Shown: piece by piece, positions 33,524-40,992 of the stretch | Layout: each line of letters begins with the position of its first letter | Numbering within the stretch: position 1 is the first letter of the stretch | DNA from: an uncultured Pseudomonadota bacterium | GTDB taxonomy: Bacteria > Pseudomonadota > Alphaproteobacteria > Rs-D84 > CASDRH01 | DNA: 44,537 nt | NCBI GenBank assembly: GCA_949283075.1 | Contig: CASDRH010000025.1 | Location: forward strand, 1-44,537 | Direction: 5' to 3' | Notes under the pieces: generated by a model | Seen by the model: only the letters and a program-made list of their open reading frames with translations | Told to the model about the DNA's origin: nothing | The model's database searches: none | Program-made: the position numbers and the translations under genes

Positions 33524-33575
33524 AAAACATAACAGAAAAGATAACATAAAAAAGAATGTATTGCAAAGAAATAAA

Positions 33576-34229
33576 ATGGAAAATAAAGAACAAAATATAA
33601 TAAATTCAATCAAAGAATCATACAATGAGATATCACAAAATACAGATAATAAGAATTTATTATTACTTGTATGTTGTGCACCTTGTGCGTGTTTAATTAT
33701 GGAAAGGTTATTAAGTGCACAAATAAAATATACAGTATTATTTTATAATCCTAATATAATGCCATTTAATGAATATGTAATGCGTAAGAATGCATTAAAA
33801 GAATTTTGTAATAATCATAATATAGAATATAAAGATTTAGATATATCACAAAATAATTCAGAAGAAGAAATATATATATCAGAAAATAAAAAGTGGTTAG
33901 AAAACGTTAAAGGATATGAACATCTGCCAGAAAAATCAGAAAGATGCGAAAGATGCTTTTCGTTCAGATTAAACAGAGTATTTCAATATGCAAAAGAAAA
34001 TGGATTTAATATAATATCGTCAACATTAGGAGTATCAATATACAAAGATATAAATCAGGTAAATAAAGACATATCAACATTTGAAACACTATACGAACCA
34101 GTAAAATATTGGCTTTATAACTGGCAAACAACAGATGATTATAAATTAAGAAGGGAAATAATACGTTCAGAAAATATATATAATCAAAAATATTGTGGCT
34201 GCATTTTTTCTATAAGAAAGAAACAATAA
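33576..34229 (+). CDS. queH: Epoxyqueuosine reductase QueH
   Basis: About 217 residues. QueH hallmarks: the Cys-pair segment LLLVCCAPCAC, FYNPNIMPFNEYVMRK, GYEHLPEKSERCERCFSFRL, the STLGVSIYKDINQVN segment, and the C-terminal YCGCIFS. It reduces epoxyqueuosine to queuosine in tRNA using Fe-S chemistry, a non-homologous replacement of QueG. The ATG at 33576 is preferred to a TTG at 33561 that only adds five codons. Confidence 0.93.
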   Translation: MENKEQNIINSIKESYNEISQNTDNKNLLLLVCCAPCACLIMERLLSAQIKYTVLFYNPNIMPFNEYVMRKNALKEFCNNHNIEYKDLDISQNNSEEEIYISENKKWLENVKGYEHLPEKSERCERCFSFRLNRVFQYAKENGFNIISSTLGVSIYKDINQVNKDISTFETLYEPVKYWLYNWQTTDDYKLRREIIRSENIYNQKYCGCIFSIRKKQ

Positions 34230-34231
34230 AA

Positions 34232-34255
34232 AAATCCATATAAAAATATGGATTT
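34232..34255. terminator. Bidirectional terminator between queH and infC
   Basis: AAATCCATAT (34232-34241) pairs with ATATGGATTT (34246-34255) around an AAAA loop. It lies between two convergent genes. The downstream T-run is short on both strands, so efficiency is uncertain. Confidence 0.6.
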
Positions 34256-34278
34256 AATAAATAATAAAAATTATCTAT

Positions 34279-34884
34279 CTATTTATTTTCTTTTAAATCT
34301 TTATTGTCCGGAACAAGTTGCATACTCATTTGTCTACCTTCTAATTTTGGTTGGACTTCAACTTTTGCAACATCAGCAAAATCTTCAATAAGTCTATCAA
34401 ATAAAGCTTTTGCTTGGTCTTTATTAGCAATTTCACGACCACGGAAACGTAAAGAAATTTTAACTTTATTTCCTTCAGAAATAAATTTCTTACCATTTCT
34501 TAATTTAACCTGATAATCATTTTCTTCTATATTAGAAGAATATTTTAATTCTTTAATTTCAATAGTTTTTTGTTTTTTCTTAATAGCAGATTTTTTCTTT
34601 GATTCTTCGTATTTCCATTTCCCATAATCCATAATTTTTGCAACAGGTGGATTAGCATTAGAAACAATTTCTATCAAATCAAGATCAGCATTAAAAGCCA
34701 TTTCAATAGCTTGCTTTGTTGGAACAATACCAACATTATTTTCATTTTCATCAATTAATCTAACTTCTGGGGAAGTTATGAATTTACCGATTCTTGGTCC
34801 ATTATTATTTCGTTGAAAGTTATTAGATTTGTTGTAATTTCCAGAATTATTCCGGTTATTATTAAAATTATTTTGATATACTAT
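34279..34884 (-). CDS. infC: Translation initiation factor IF-3, apparent AUA start
   Basis: The IF-3 body is unmistakable: RNNNGPRIGKFITSPEVRLIDENENNVG, LIEIVSNANPPVAKIMDYGKWKYE, and the C-terminal domain with KISLRFRGREIANKDQA and VQPKLEGRQMSMQL. An in-frame extension reaches 34983, but it is translated tRNA-Cys sequence. No ATG, GTG or TTG lies at a sensible place upstream of the conserved region. An ideal AAGGAG (34897-34892) stands 7 nt before an ATA (34884-34882), giving a 201-residue protein with an Asn-rich start. E. coli infC uses AUU and is autoregulated by IF-3 rejecting rare starts; AUA would serve likewise. Confidence 0.88.
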   Translation of the reverse strand: MVYQNNFNNNRNNSGNYNKSNNFQRNNNGPRIGKFITSPEVRLIDENENNVGIVPTKQAIEMAFNADLDLIEIVSNANPPVAKIMDYGKWKYEESKKKSAIKKKQKTIEIKELKYSSNIEENDYQVKLRNGKKFISEGNKVKISLRFRGREIANKDQAKALFDRLIEDFADVAKVEVQPKLEGRQMSMQLVPDNKDLKENK

Positions 34885-34915
34885 TTTAAAACTCCTTGTT
34901 TTATATAATAAAATT

Positions 34916-34989
34916 TGGAGGTCGGTACCGGAATTGAACCGATGTCCACGGTTTTGCAAACCGCTGCATAACCTCTCTGCCAACCGACC
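34916..34989 (-). tRNA. tRNA-Cys (GCA)
   Basis: A cloverleaf is readable on the minus strand. The acceptor stem is GGTCGGT/ACCGACC. The anticodon stem CGGTT/AACCG encloses loop TTGCAAA (anticodon GCA), the T-arm contains GGTTCAATTCC, and the discriminator is U73. CCA is encoded (34918-34916). The infC ribosome-binding site follows about 19 nt later, so both are probably on one primary transcript. A TATTAT/TATAGT-rich stretch just upstream (34990-35010) could be its promoter. Confidence 0.95.
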
Positions 34990-35033
34990 ACAGCATAATA
35001 CTATATATTTTATGAGAAAAAATCAACGATAAT

Positions 35034-35792
35034 TTATAATAAATCAGCTGATAATAATTTATCAATCAATCTATTCCTAGCAATTAGTGCAACTTTATTA
35101 TGAGTATATTCAAATAAATTTTTATTAAAGAAGTATTTTAAAACATCATCAGCATATTTAAATTCAATTTTATCAATTAAGTCTATATTTTTATCAATAA
35201 TAAAAAACTCTGGCATTTTTAATAACTTATGTTCATAACCGACTGCTCCGGCATTTGAAACAGCCTTCCCAGTATTAGGAGAAATATATTTAAGTTCATA
35301 AACATCACAGCACCCATTGACAGTGCACTTATCCAATTCAAGAGCAAAACCAAGATGCATTAATAGATTTTTTTCAAATAAAAAGTAATGTTTTAACAAA
35401 TACTTAATCGATAAATTGTCATCTGATAACATATTAATCATTAAGAATAAGTCATTATATATATCAGATGTATTTTCATCACCAAAAGTAAACAAAGCTA
35501 CAAAATTACACATAACATCTAAAAGCTCTAATTTATTTATATTATGCATAATCAAAGGTATATATTGTTTAACTAAATCAGCATTAATTACACCGAGCTG
35601 TTCTTCTAATCTAGCCATCCATTCAACATTGAATACAGAACCTATTTGATACAAAGATTTATTTTTCTTTGATTGACCACCTTTAATAAGACCATTTATA
35701 ACCCCGTAATTAGGAGTAAGGAATTGAGCCAATATATCTGAATTACCGAATTTTTTTATGCAAATCAATATACCATTATCAATTTTTTTCAT
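35034..35792 (-). CDS. recO: DNA repair protein RecO
   Basis: About 252 residues. The N-terminal OB fold includes GILICIKKFGNSDILAQFLTPNYGVINGLIKGG, a typical RecO start. The C-terminal part holds a Cys cluster (CTVNGCC) and ELKYISPNTGKAVSNAGA, matching the alphaproteobacterial form. RecO loads RecA on SSB-coated DNA with RecR. The ATG at 35792 is preferred to 35807, because TTGATT (35826-35821), 16 nt, TATTAT (35804-35799) and 6 nt lead exactly to it. Confidence 0.88.
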   Translation of the reverse strand: MKKIDNGILICIKKFGNSDILAQFLTPNYGVINGLIKGGQSKKNKSLYQIGSVFNVEWMARLEEQLGVINADLVKQYIPLIMHNINKLELLDVMCNFVALFTFGDENTSDIYNDLFLMINMLSDDNLSIKYLLKHYFLFEKNLLMHLGFALELDKCTVNGCCDVYELKYISPNTGKAVSNAGAVGYEHKLLKMPEFFIIDKNIDLIDKIEFKYADDVLKYFFNKNLFEYTHNKVALIARNRLIDKLLSADLL

Positions 35793-35798
35793 AATAAA

Positions 35799-35826
35799 AT
35801 AATACATAAAAAAGTTGACAAATCAA
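35799..35826 (-). promoter_or_regulatory. Promoter of recO, overlapping the divergent rpmB promoter
   Basis: On the minus strand: TTGATT (35826-35821), a 16-nt spacer, TATTAT (35804-35799). The recO ATG is 6 nt beyond. It overlaps the -35 of rpmB. Confidence 0.45.
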
Positions 35827-35842
35827 AGTAAAAGATTATAAT
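35815..35842 (+). promoter_or_regulatory. Strong promoter of rpmB
   Basis: TTGACA (35815-35820), a 16-nt spacer, and TATAAT (35837-35842): both hexamers are perfect consensus. Start near 35849; the leader of about 35 nt carries AAGGA. Confidence 0.8.
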
Positions 35843-35883
35843 TTACGGAATTGAAAAGATTTATTAAAAATTAAGGAATAATT

Positions 35884-36165
35884 ATGACAAGAAAATGTGA
35901 TATTACAGGCAAAGTAGCATTATATGGAAACAATGTTCCAAAATCTTTGCACAAAACACGCCGTAGATTTTTACCAAATGTTCAAAAAGTATCTGTTTTG
36001 TCAGAAGCTTTGAATAAAACATTTTCATTCTGCATTACTCGTCACGGAATGAGAACAATTGAACACAACGGGGGATTAGATAAATATTTATTAGAAACAC
36101 AAAATTCAAAGTTATCAGAAGAATTATTGTCAATAAAGAAACAATTATTAAAAGTTGTAAAATAA
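35884..36165 (+). CDS. rpmB: 50S ribosomal protein L28
   Basis: A 93-residue basic protein. The start MTRKCDITGK and the run HKTRRRFLPNVQ identify L28 of the alphaproteobacterial length class. The C-terminal ITRHGMRTIEHNGGLDKYLL is typical. It binds 23S rRNA near the exit-tunnel side. It is monocistronic: consensus promoter upstream and terminator downstream. Confidence 0.96.
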   Translation: MTRKCDITGKVALYGNNVPKSLHKTRRRFLPNVQKVSVLSEALNKTFSFCITRHGMRTIEHNGGLDKYLLETQNSKLSEELLSIKKQLLKVVK

Positions 36166-36200
36166 TTCTTTGATTTATTTAATTGTTATAGATAAAAAAA

Positions 36201-36223
36201 TACCTCCAAAACGGAGGTTTTTT
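36201..36223 (+). terminator. Intrinsic terminator after rpmB
   Basis: ACCTCC (36202-36207) pairs with GGAGGT (36213-36218) around AAAAC, followed by a T-run. An A-run upstream could also serve the convergent gene. Confidence 0.8.
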
Positions 36224-36245
36224 AAAACTTTGAAAAATTAATATA

Positions 36246-37139
36246 TTATTTCCATAGTTTTAGAACTAAATCTATTAAAAGATTAAAATTCTTTAAACCA
36301 GTTTTATTTTCATCATCAAATTTTGGAGCAAATTCAACAAATTCAAATCCAACCATATTGTCAGATATAAGGTTATTTAAAAGATGTTCAGCAACATTTA
36401 AAGATATACCATTTTGTTCAGGAACTTGAACAGATGGCATAAATTTAGTATCCAAACAATCCAAATCAAAAGATAATACAAATTTTTTACCATTAAGCTT
36501 TTGTTTAACTTCTGATATAATATTATCAGCCTTTCCAATAGAGCTTAAATCATCAGAACTTTTCATATATATATAATTATCATCAACAAATTTCTTTTCG
36601 CTAGGTTCATAAGAACGACTAGCAAGATAAAATAAGTTATAACTTTTCAAAGGAGCCTTATTTTTACCAATATTTAAAAATCCAGAATAAGAATCCTTAT
36701 CTCCAAGTAAATGACGAACATTCATACCGTGAGGGGCACAGCTAGCCTCTAATTCGCTAGATTTTGGTGAGTGTATATCAAGATGAGCATCAATATATAT
36801 CAAAGCAACATCATCATCAGGATATTTATCAGCAATAGCTTTAAAATCAGCTAAATTAACAGAATGGTCTCCACCGATTAGAATATATTTATCATTTTTA
36901 TCAATTTTGCTGACATAATCATAAATCAAATTTTGTATTTTAAGATTTTCTTCTAATCTTTGATTTAAAGTAATCGTTTTATCAGGTTCAAAATCCCAAT
37001 AAGGTTTTATATTAAAAAATTCATAATCAGGATATAAAACAGGTATAACCTCAGGACCTTTTTCACAACCATCAATAATAGGGTATTTGGCAGCCCCTCT
37101 ACCATAAGAAACACCAACAAATTTAATTTTATCAGACAT
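36246..37139 (-). CDS. Arginase/agmatinase-family ureohydrolase
   Basis: A 297-residue enzyme with all six Mn ligands of the family: His92 in GGDHS, Asp117, His119 and Asp121 in IDAHLDIH, and Asp225 and Asp227 in SFDLDCLD. The N-terminal VGVSYGRGAAKYPIIDG.KGPE resembles arginase rather than agmatinase, and a catalytic-like His is in APHGMN. It would split a guanidino compound (arginine most likely) into urea and an amine; the substrate is not decided by sequence alone. AAGGAG precedes the ATG. Confidence 0.85.
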   Translation of the reverse strand: MSDKIKFVGVSYGRGAAKYPIIDGCEKGPEVIPVLYPDYEFFNIKPYWDFEPDKTITLNQRLEENLKIQNLIYDYVSKIDKNDKYILIGGDHSVNLADFKAIADKYPDDDVALIYIDAHLDIHSPKSSELEASCAPHGMNVRHLLGDKDSYSGFLNIGKNKAPLKSYNLFYLASRSYEPSEKKFVDDNYIYMKSSDDLSSIGKADNIISEVKQKLNGKKFVLSFDLDCLDTKFMPSVQVPEQNGISLNVAEHLLNNLISDNMVGFEFVEFAPKFDDENKTGLKNFNLLIDLVLKLWK

Positions 37140-37219
37140 AAAAACTCCTTAAATTAAAATAATTTTTCGGGCAATTTAACAAAGAAATTGCAATAAATCC
37201 AGAAAATTATTTTAAAAAA

Positions 37220-37987
37220 CTAATTTAATAAGAAAGTAACAGTTGTAACAACTCTAATATTTTTCAATATATGATTTCTTTCATCTTCCCATTCACGTTG
37301 ACTATTCAAAGGTTCAATAGAAAATACTCCTTGATTAGCGTATTGAATACCACGAATAGAATCCCCAGCATCTTTTGCAAATTGTTTTGCAGAAGCCAAA
37401 GCATTTTTAGTAGCTTGCTCTAACATTTCGTTTTTAACTTGATTAAATCCTTTGAATAAGTAAGCCGGAGAATTAGCACCATCTAATGAAATGCCTTTTT
37501 TAACTAAATCACCTGACTTACGATAAGTAGCATCAACTAAATCAACATTAGAAGAAGATACAACCAAACCAGATTCAACAACATAACGTTCATTTTTTCT
37601 TTCAGCTTGAGCAACTTTTAAATCAGAATAGCTGTATCCAGAAAATTTATCTATAACATTAAGATTAGCATTAGAAATTTCTTCTTCTTTAAATCCATTT
37701 TTAATTAAAAACTCTTTAATTAAAGCCAAATCTTTTTCAATAGCAATCTGATTTTTTGCTAAATCAGCACCTATTTGCTTAACGGTAATAGTCCATATTG
37801 CATAATCAGCTTTAACTTCTTTTTCAACTAAACCTTTAACGGTAATTGTTCTTTGAAAAAATATAGTTTTTAAAGCTCCTGTAAGAATTAAAGTAACAAT
37901 AATTAATCCAACACTTAATATTAAAGCAGCATCTTTTAAAGGATGGCTATTGCTTATTTTCAATTTATCAACAAAATTTTTTAACAT
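37220..37987 (-). CDS. SIMPL-domain (DUF541) membrane-anchored periplasmic protein
   Basis: About 255 residues with one N-terminal membrane segment (about residues 22-40) and a SIMPL domain outside. The family pattern is TVKGLVEKEVKADYAIWTITVKQIGADL, FLIKNGFKEEEISNANLNVIDK, RYVVESGLVVSSSNVDLVD, and NALASAKQFAKDAGDSI. Homologues such as E. coli YggE have been linked to oxidative stress; molecular function is unclear. The ATG at 37987 follows AAAGGA by 7 nt and is preferred to 38002. It lies 28 bp downstream of kdsD, likely one operon. Confidence 0.85.
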   Translation of the reverse strand: MLKNFVDKLKISNSHPLKDAALILSVGLIIVTLILTGALKTIFFQRTITVKGLVEKEVKADYAIWTITVKQIGADLAKNQIAIEKDLALIKEFLIKNGFKEEEISNANLNVIDKFSGYSYSDLKVAQAERKNERYVVESGLVVSSSNVDLVDATYRKSGDLVKKGISLDGANSPAYLFKGFNQVKNEMLEQATKNALASAKQFAKDAGDSIRGIQYANQGVFSIEPLNSQREWEDERNHILKNIRVVTTVTFLLN

Positions 37988-38015
37988 ATTAAATCCTTTC
38001 AATACTATTTATTAG

Positions 38016-39071
38016 TTATTTTGCATTTTTAACTAAATCATTCAAGTATAAAATACCAATAGGTTTTTTGTGTTTAACAATAAAACAAGATGATAAATTA
38101 TTATCATTTAATAATTTAGAAGCTTCAAATAAAGGACAATCCAAATCAACATACATCGCTTCACACATAATATCAGAAGCCTTTAAACTTTTATCTCTAC
38201 TTTTTGTAAAATTTTTAAGTAAATCCAAAGAAGATACAGAACCAACCAATTGATTTTTATTATCAATAACAGCAATCAAAGTATCATTATGCAAGCCATC
38301 TAATTTTTTAAATAAAATGTCATAAGAATCAGAATGCTTAACTATAATAGGATTAACTTTATTATTATAAAAATCTTTAACACTCATCACAGAAGCCCCA
38401 AGCTTACCACCAGGATGAAAGTGTTTGTATCTTTCAGGGTTCATACCAATTCTTTCAGCCATAACAATACATAAAGCATCACCAAGAGCTAATTCTTGAG
38501 TTGTAGATACAGTAGGAGCTTTACCCATAGGACAAGCTTCTGGAACATCAGGTATCAATAAAACAACATCTGATTTTTTAGCTAATTTACCATCTTTATT
38601 TCTTGTCATACCGATCAAAGGAATTTTGAATTTATTACAATAATCAAGAACATCAAAAATTTCACGACTTTCACCAGAGTTAGAAATACAAATAACAACA
38701 TCATTTTTAGTAATCATACCCATATCGCCGTGGCTAGTTTCAGCAGCGTGAACATAAATTGAAGGAGTTCCTAAACTAGACATTGTAGCAGCAATCTTAT
38801 GAGCAATATAAGAAGGCTTACCCATACCTATAAAAACAATCTTACCATTTTTAGCAATAGATTTATCAATCAAATGCAAAGTATCAATAAAAGCTTTCTG
38901 ATTTGTAATGTTATCCAATGAATCAGCCAATTTTAATAAGCCCATAGCTTCTTGCATAATAACTGTTTTAGCAGAGCTAATCCTTGCTTCAGAGCGTTTA
39001 ATAATATTTGATTTGCTTTTATCTGCTTTTGATTTCACTTCATTTAATTTTTTTGTTAAATCTTTTTTCAT
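38016..39071 (-). CDS. kdsD: D-arabinose 5-phosphate isomerase (KdsD/KpsF)
   Basis: A 351-residue protein. A SIS domain (VFIGMGKPSYIAHKIAATMSSLGTPS, VHAAETSHGDMGMI, CISNSGESREI, then CPMGKAPTVSTTQELALGDAL) is followed by two CBS domains (about residues 230-351). It converts ribulose-5-phosphate to arabinose-5-phosphate, the first step to Kdo for LPS. An extra Lys-rich 30 residues precede the usual start. AAAGG lies just before the ATG. It implies that the organism makes Kdo-containing LPS. Confidence 0.93.
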   Translation of the reverse strand: MKKDLTKKLNEVKSKADKSKSNIIKRSEARISSAKTVIMQEAMGLLKLADSLDNITNQKAFIDTLHLIDKSIAKNGKIVFIGMGKPSYIAHKIAATMSSLGTPSIYVHAAETSHGDMGMITKNDVVICISNSGESREIFDVLDYCNKFKIPLIGMTRNKDGKLAKKSDVVLLIPDVPEACPMGKAPTVSTTQELALGDALCIVMAERIGMNPERYKHFHPGGKLGASVMSVKDFYNNKVNPIIVKHSDSYDILFKKLDGLHNDTLIAVIDNKNQLVGSVSSLDLLKNFTKSRDKSLKASDIMCEAMYVDLDCPLFEASKLLNDNNLSSCFIVKHKKPIGILYLNDLVKNAK

Positions 39072-39173
39072 AATAACCTTTCCTGATAATAATTAAAAAA
39101 CTAATCAGATTATATAATTTAATAAAGATTCTTTCAATACCTCATAACAAATAGAAAATCAAAATCAGATATC

Positions 39174-39201
39174 TTTACAAAAATATGAAAAATAGTATAA
39201 T
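39174..39201 (+). promoter_or_regulatory. Promoter of the LOG-family gene
   Basis: TTTACA (39174-39179), a 16-nt spacer, and TATAAT (39196-39201). The leader of about 40 nt contains a six-codon reading frame (39231-39251) whose TGA overlaps the gene's ATG. Confidence 0.65.
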
Positions 39202-39247
39202 CGGATAGGCTTGAAGAAAGTAATAATTAAATGCGAGAAGAGAGAAA

Positions 39248-39838
39248 ATGAAAAAAACAAAAATAAAAGAAGCAGAAATAAAAAAGATAAAAAATATATG
39301 TGTTTTTTGTGGAGCAAAATCTGGAAAAGAACCAAATAAAAAATATTATGAAAAAACAGCAGAAGAGCTGGGTAAATTAATAGCAACAAAAGGATATAAT
39401 CTTATATACGGAGCAGGTAATACAGGCTTAATGGGAAAAGTTTCAAAATCATGTTTAGATAACGGAGGATTTGTTGAAGGTTCTACAACTCCGACGATTG
39501 CAGAATTAGAAAAACCAGTAAGTCATAAAAATCATAAAATAATAGTTCATAAAAATTTACAAGTTAGAAAAGACAGATTCTTAAAAGTTGCAGATGTATT
39601 TTTAGCATTACCAGGAGGATTCGGCACATACGATGAAATATTTGAGGTAATTGTATCAAACCAAATTGGGCAAATAAAAAAGCCAATTTTTTTAATTGAT
39701 ATAAAGGGATATTATAAAGATTTTTATAAATATGTAATACAAAAAACAGTCAAAGAAGGTTTTGCAAAAGAAGAAATAATACATATAGTAAAAAATCCAA
39801 AAGAAGTATTTGAAATATTGGAAAATATGAAAAAATAA
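39248..39838 (+). CDS. LOG-family protein (cytokinin riboside 5'-monophosphate phosphoribohydrolase type)
   Basis: A 196-residue Rossmann-like protein. Signatures: ICVFCGAKSGKEPNKKYYE at the N-terminus, LIYGAGNTGLMGKVSKSCLDNGG, and the catalytic PGGFGTYDEIFEV near residue 122, matching PGGxGTxxE. LOG enzymes release nucleobases from nucleoside 5'-monophosphates. The first 14 residues are extra and Lys-rich. The physiological substrate in bacteria is generally unclear. Confidence 0.88.
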   Translation: MKKTKIKEAEIKKIKNICVFCGAKSGKEPNKKYYEKTAEELGKLIATKGYNLIYGAGNTGLMGKVSKSCLDNGGFVEGSTTPTIAELEKPVSHKNHKIIVHKNLQVRKDRFLKVADVFLALPGGFGTYDEIFEVIVSNQIGQIKKPIFLIDIKGYYKDFYKYVIQKTVKEGFAKEEIIHIVKNPKEVFEILENMKK

Positions 39839-39945
39839 GAATTGATTTTTTTATGAATAAAGTTTAACATATGTAAATTAAATTATTTTAATATGAATTT
39901 TTGACATAAATAAAAATCATAAAAATAAACAAAAGGGAAAATAAA

Positions 39946-40917
39946 ATGAAAAAATCTTTATTAATGATTGCGGCAACAGCTAGCTTACTTACAGCTTGCG
40001 AAACAGCATCAACAACAGTTGGGACAAATCCATTTGTTGCAGAAAAGATATCTGAATTTAACGGTGATATGAATACTGTAAAATCAGTACAAGACAAACG
40101 CCGTGATTCATTTAACCAAATGAAAACAGATTCAGCAAATGCAATGAATGATTACAGAACAGAAGTAAGTTCTATATATACAGAAATATCACGTGGAGCA
40201 AAACCAGCAGATCAAAACTTGGTTGAAAAATGGAAAGTTGCACGTCAAAAATTAGAAAAAGTAAATGACATTTCATTTGATATGAAAATTTTATCAGATA
40301 CAGTTGAAAACGATGCAACAGTTCTTGATTATACACAATCATCAATTAAATCAATGGATCAAATCCGTGGTATGACAAGAGAAGAAGAAATGGAATTGAA
40401 CCGTATTGCATCAGAAGCATCAAGAAAGAAATCAGAAATTTTGGCTTTTTCTCGAGAAATTGACCAAGAAGCAGAAAATAACAAAGGTTATTTAATGGCA
40501 GAAAGACAAAACCTTGATGATTTAGCATTAAGCATAAAGCAAGGAAATATGGTTGGAGGAAATAATACATTTATATCTCGTGGACCACAACAATACGGCC
40601 CAACAAATATAATGCCAAATCAACAAAGAGTTATAGGTGTATCAAATGAATCTATGCCATTGATAAGTATGAATATGGCAGCAAAAGATATAAATTATGA
40701 TGAGCCATTATATCAATCATTATCAAGAGCTTTAGAACGTGATCCAACAACAGCATTCCAAATTGTTTCAATTGCTCCAACAATGGAAATTGCAAGAAAC
40801 AATGTGAAAAAAGTTGTTGATACATTAACAGAAATGGGAATGCCAGCATCAAGAATTATGATAAAATCATCAACATCTAATGCTATGACACCACAAGTTA
40901 ATGTATACGCAAAATAA
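39946..40917 (+). CDS. Periplasmic lipoprotein with coiled-coil and OmpA-like C-terminal segment, unknown
   Basis: A 323-residue lipoprotein (lipobox LTAC, Cys near residue 19). The middle ~150 residues are helical and charged (coiled-coil-like). The C-terminal ~75 residues, LYQSLSRALERDPTTAFQIVSIAPTM.. through VKKVVDTLTEMGMPASRIMIK, recall alphaproteobacterial lipoproteins with an OmpA-like peptidoglycan-binding fold. It sits where many alphaproteobacteria have pal and ybgF (before tilS and ftsH), so a role in outer membrane-peptidoglycan linkage is plausible but inferred. AAGGGAA precedes the ATG; a TTGACA at 39901-39906 may be its -35. Confidence 0.65.
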   Translation: MKKSLLMIAATASLLTACETASTTVGTNPFVAEKISEFNGDMNTVKSVQDKRRDSFNQMKTDSANAMNDYRTEVSSIYTEISRGAKPADQNLVEKWKVARQKLEKVNDISFDMKILSDTVENDATVLDYTQSSIKSMDQIRGMTREEEMELNRIASEASRKKSEILAFSREIDQEAENNKGYLMAERQNLDDLALSIKQGNMVGGNNTFISRGPQQYGPTNIMPNQQRVIGVSNESMPLISMNMAAKDINYDEPLYQSLSRALERDPTTAFQIVSIAPTMEIARNNVKKVVDTLTEMGMPASRIMIKSSTSNAMTPQVNVYAK

Positions 40918-40940
40918 TTTGTAAATATATGAAAAATCTA

Positions 40941-40971
40941 CTCTACAAAGAAATTTGTAGAGTTTTTTTTT
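40941..40971 (+). terminator. Strong intrinsic terminator after the lipoprotein gene
   Basis: CTCTACAAA (40941-40949) pairs with TTTGTAGAG (40954-40962) around GAAA, followed by nine Ts. Confidence 0.9.
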
Positions 40972-40992
40972 ACCATATACTATATATATCAT

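Noticed and set aside
34885-34983. ATG-started 33-codon extension of infC
   Set aside because: The codons are the tRNA-Cys gene itself; the conserved IF-3 body and Shine-Dalgarno place the start at the ATA downstream.
37171-37191. Hairpin GCAATTT/AAATTGC between the arginase-like and SIMPL genes
   Set aside because: Seven weak base pairs and no clean T-run on either strand; not convincing as a terminator.
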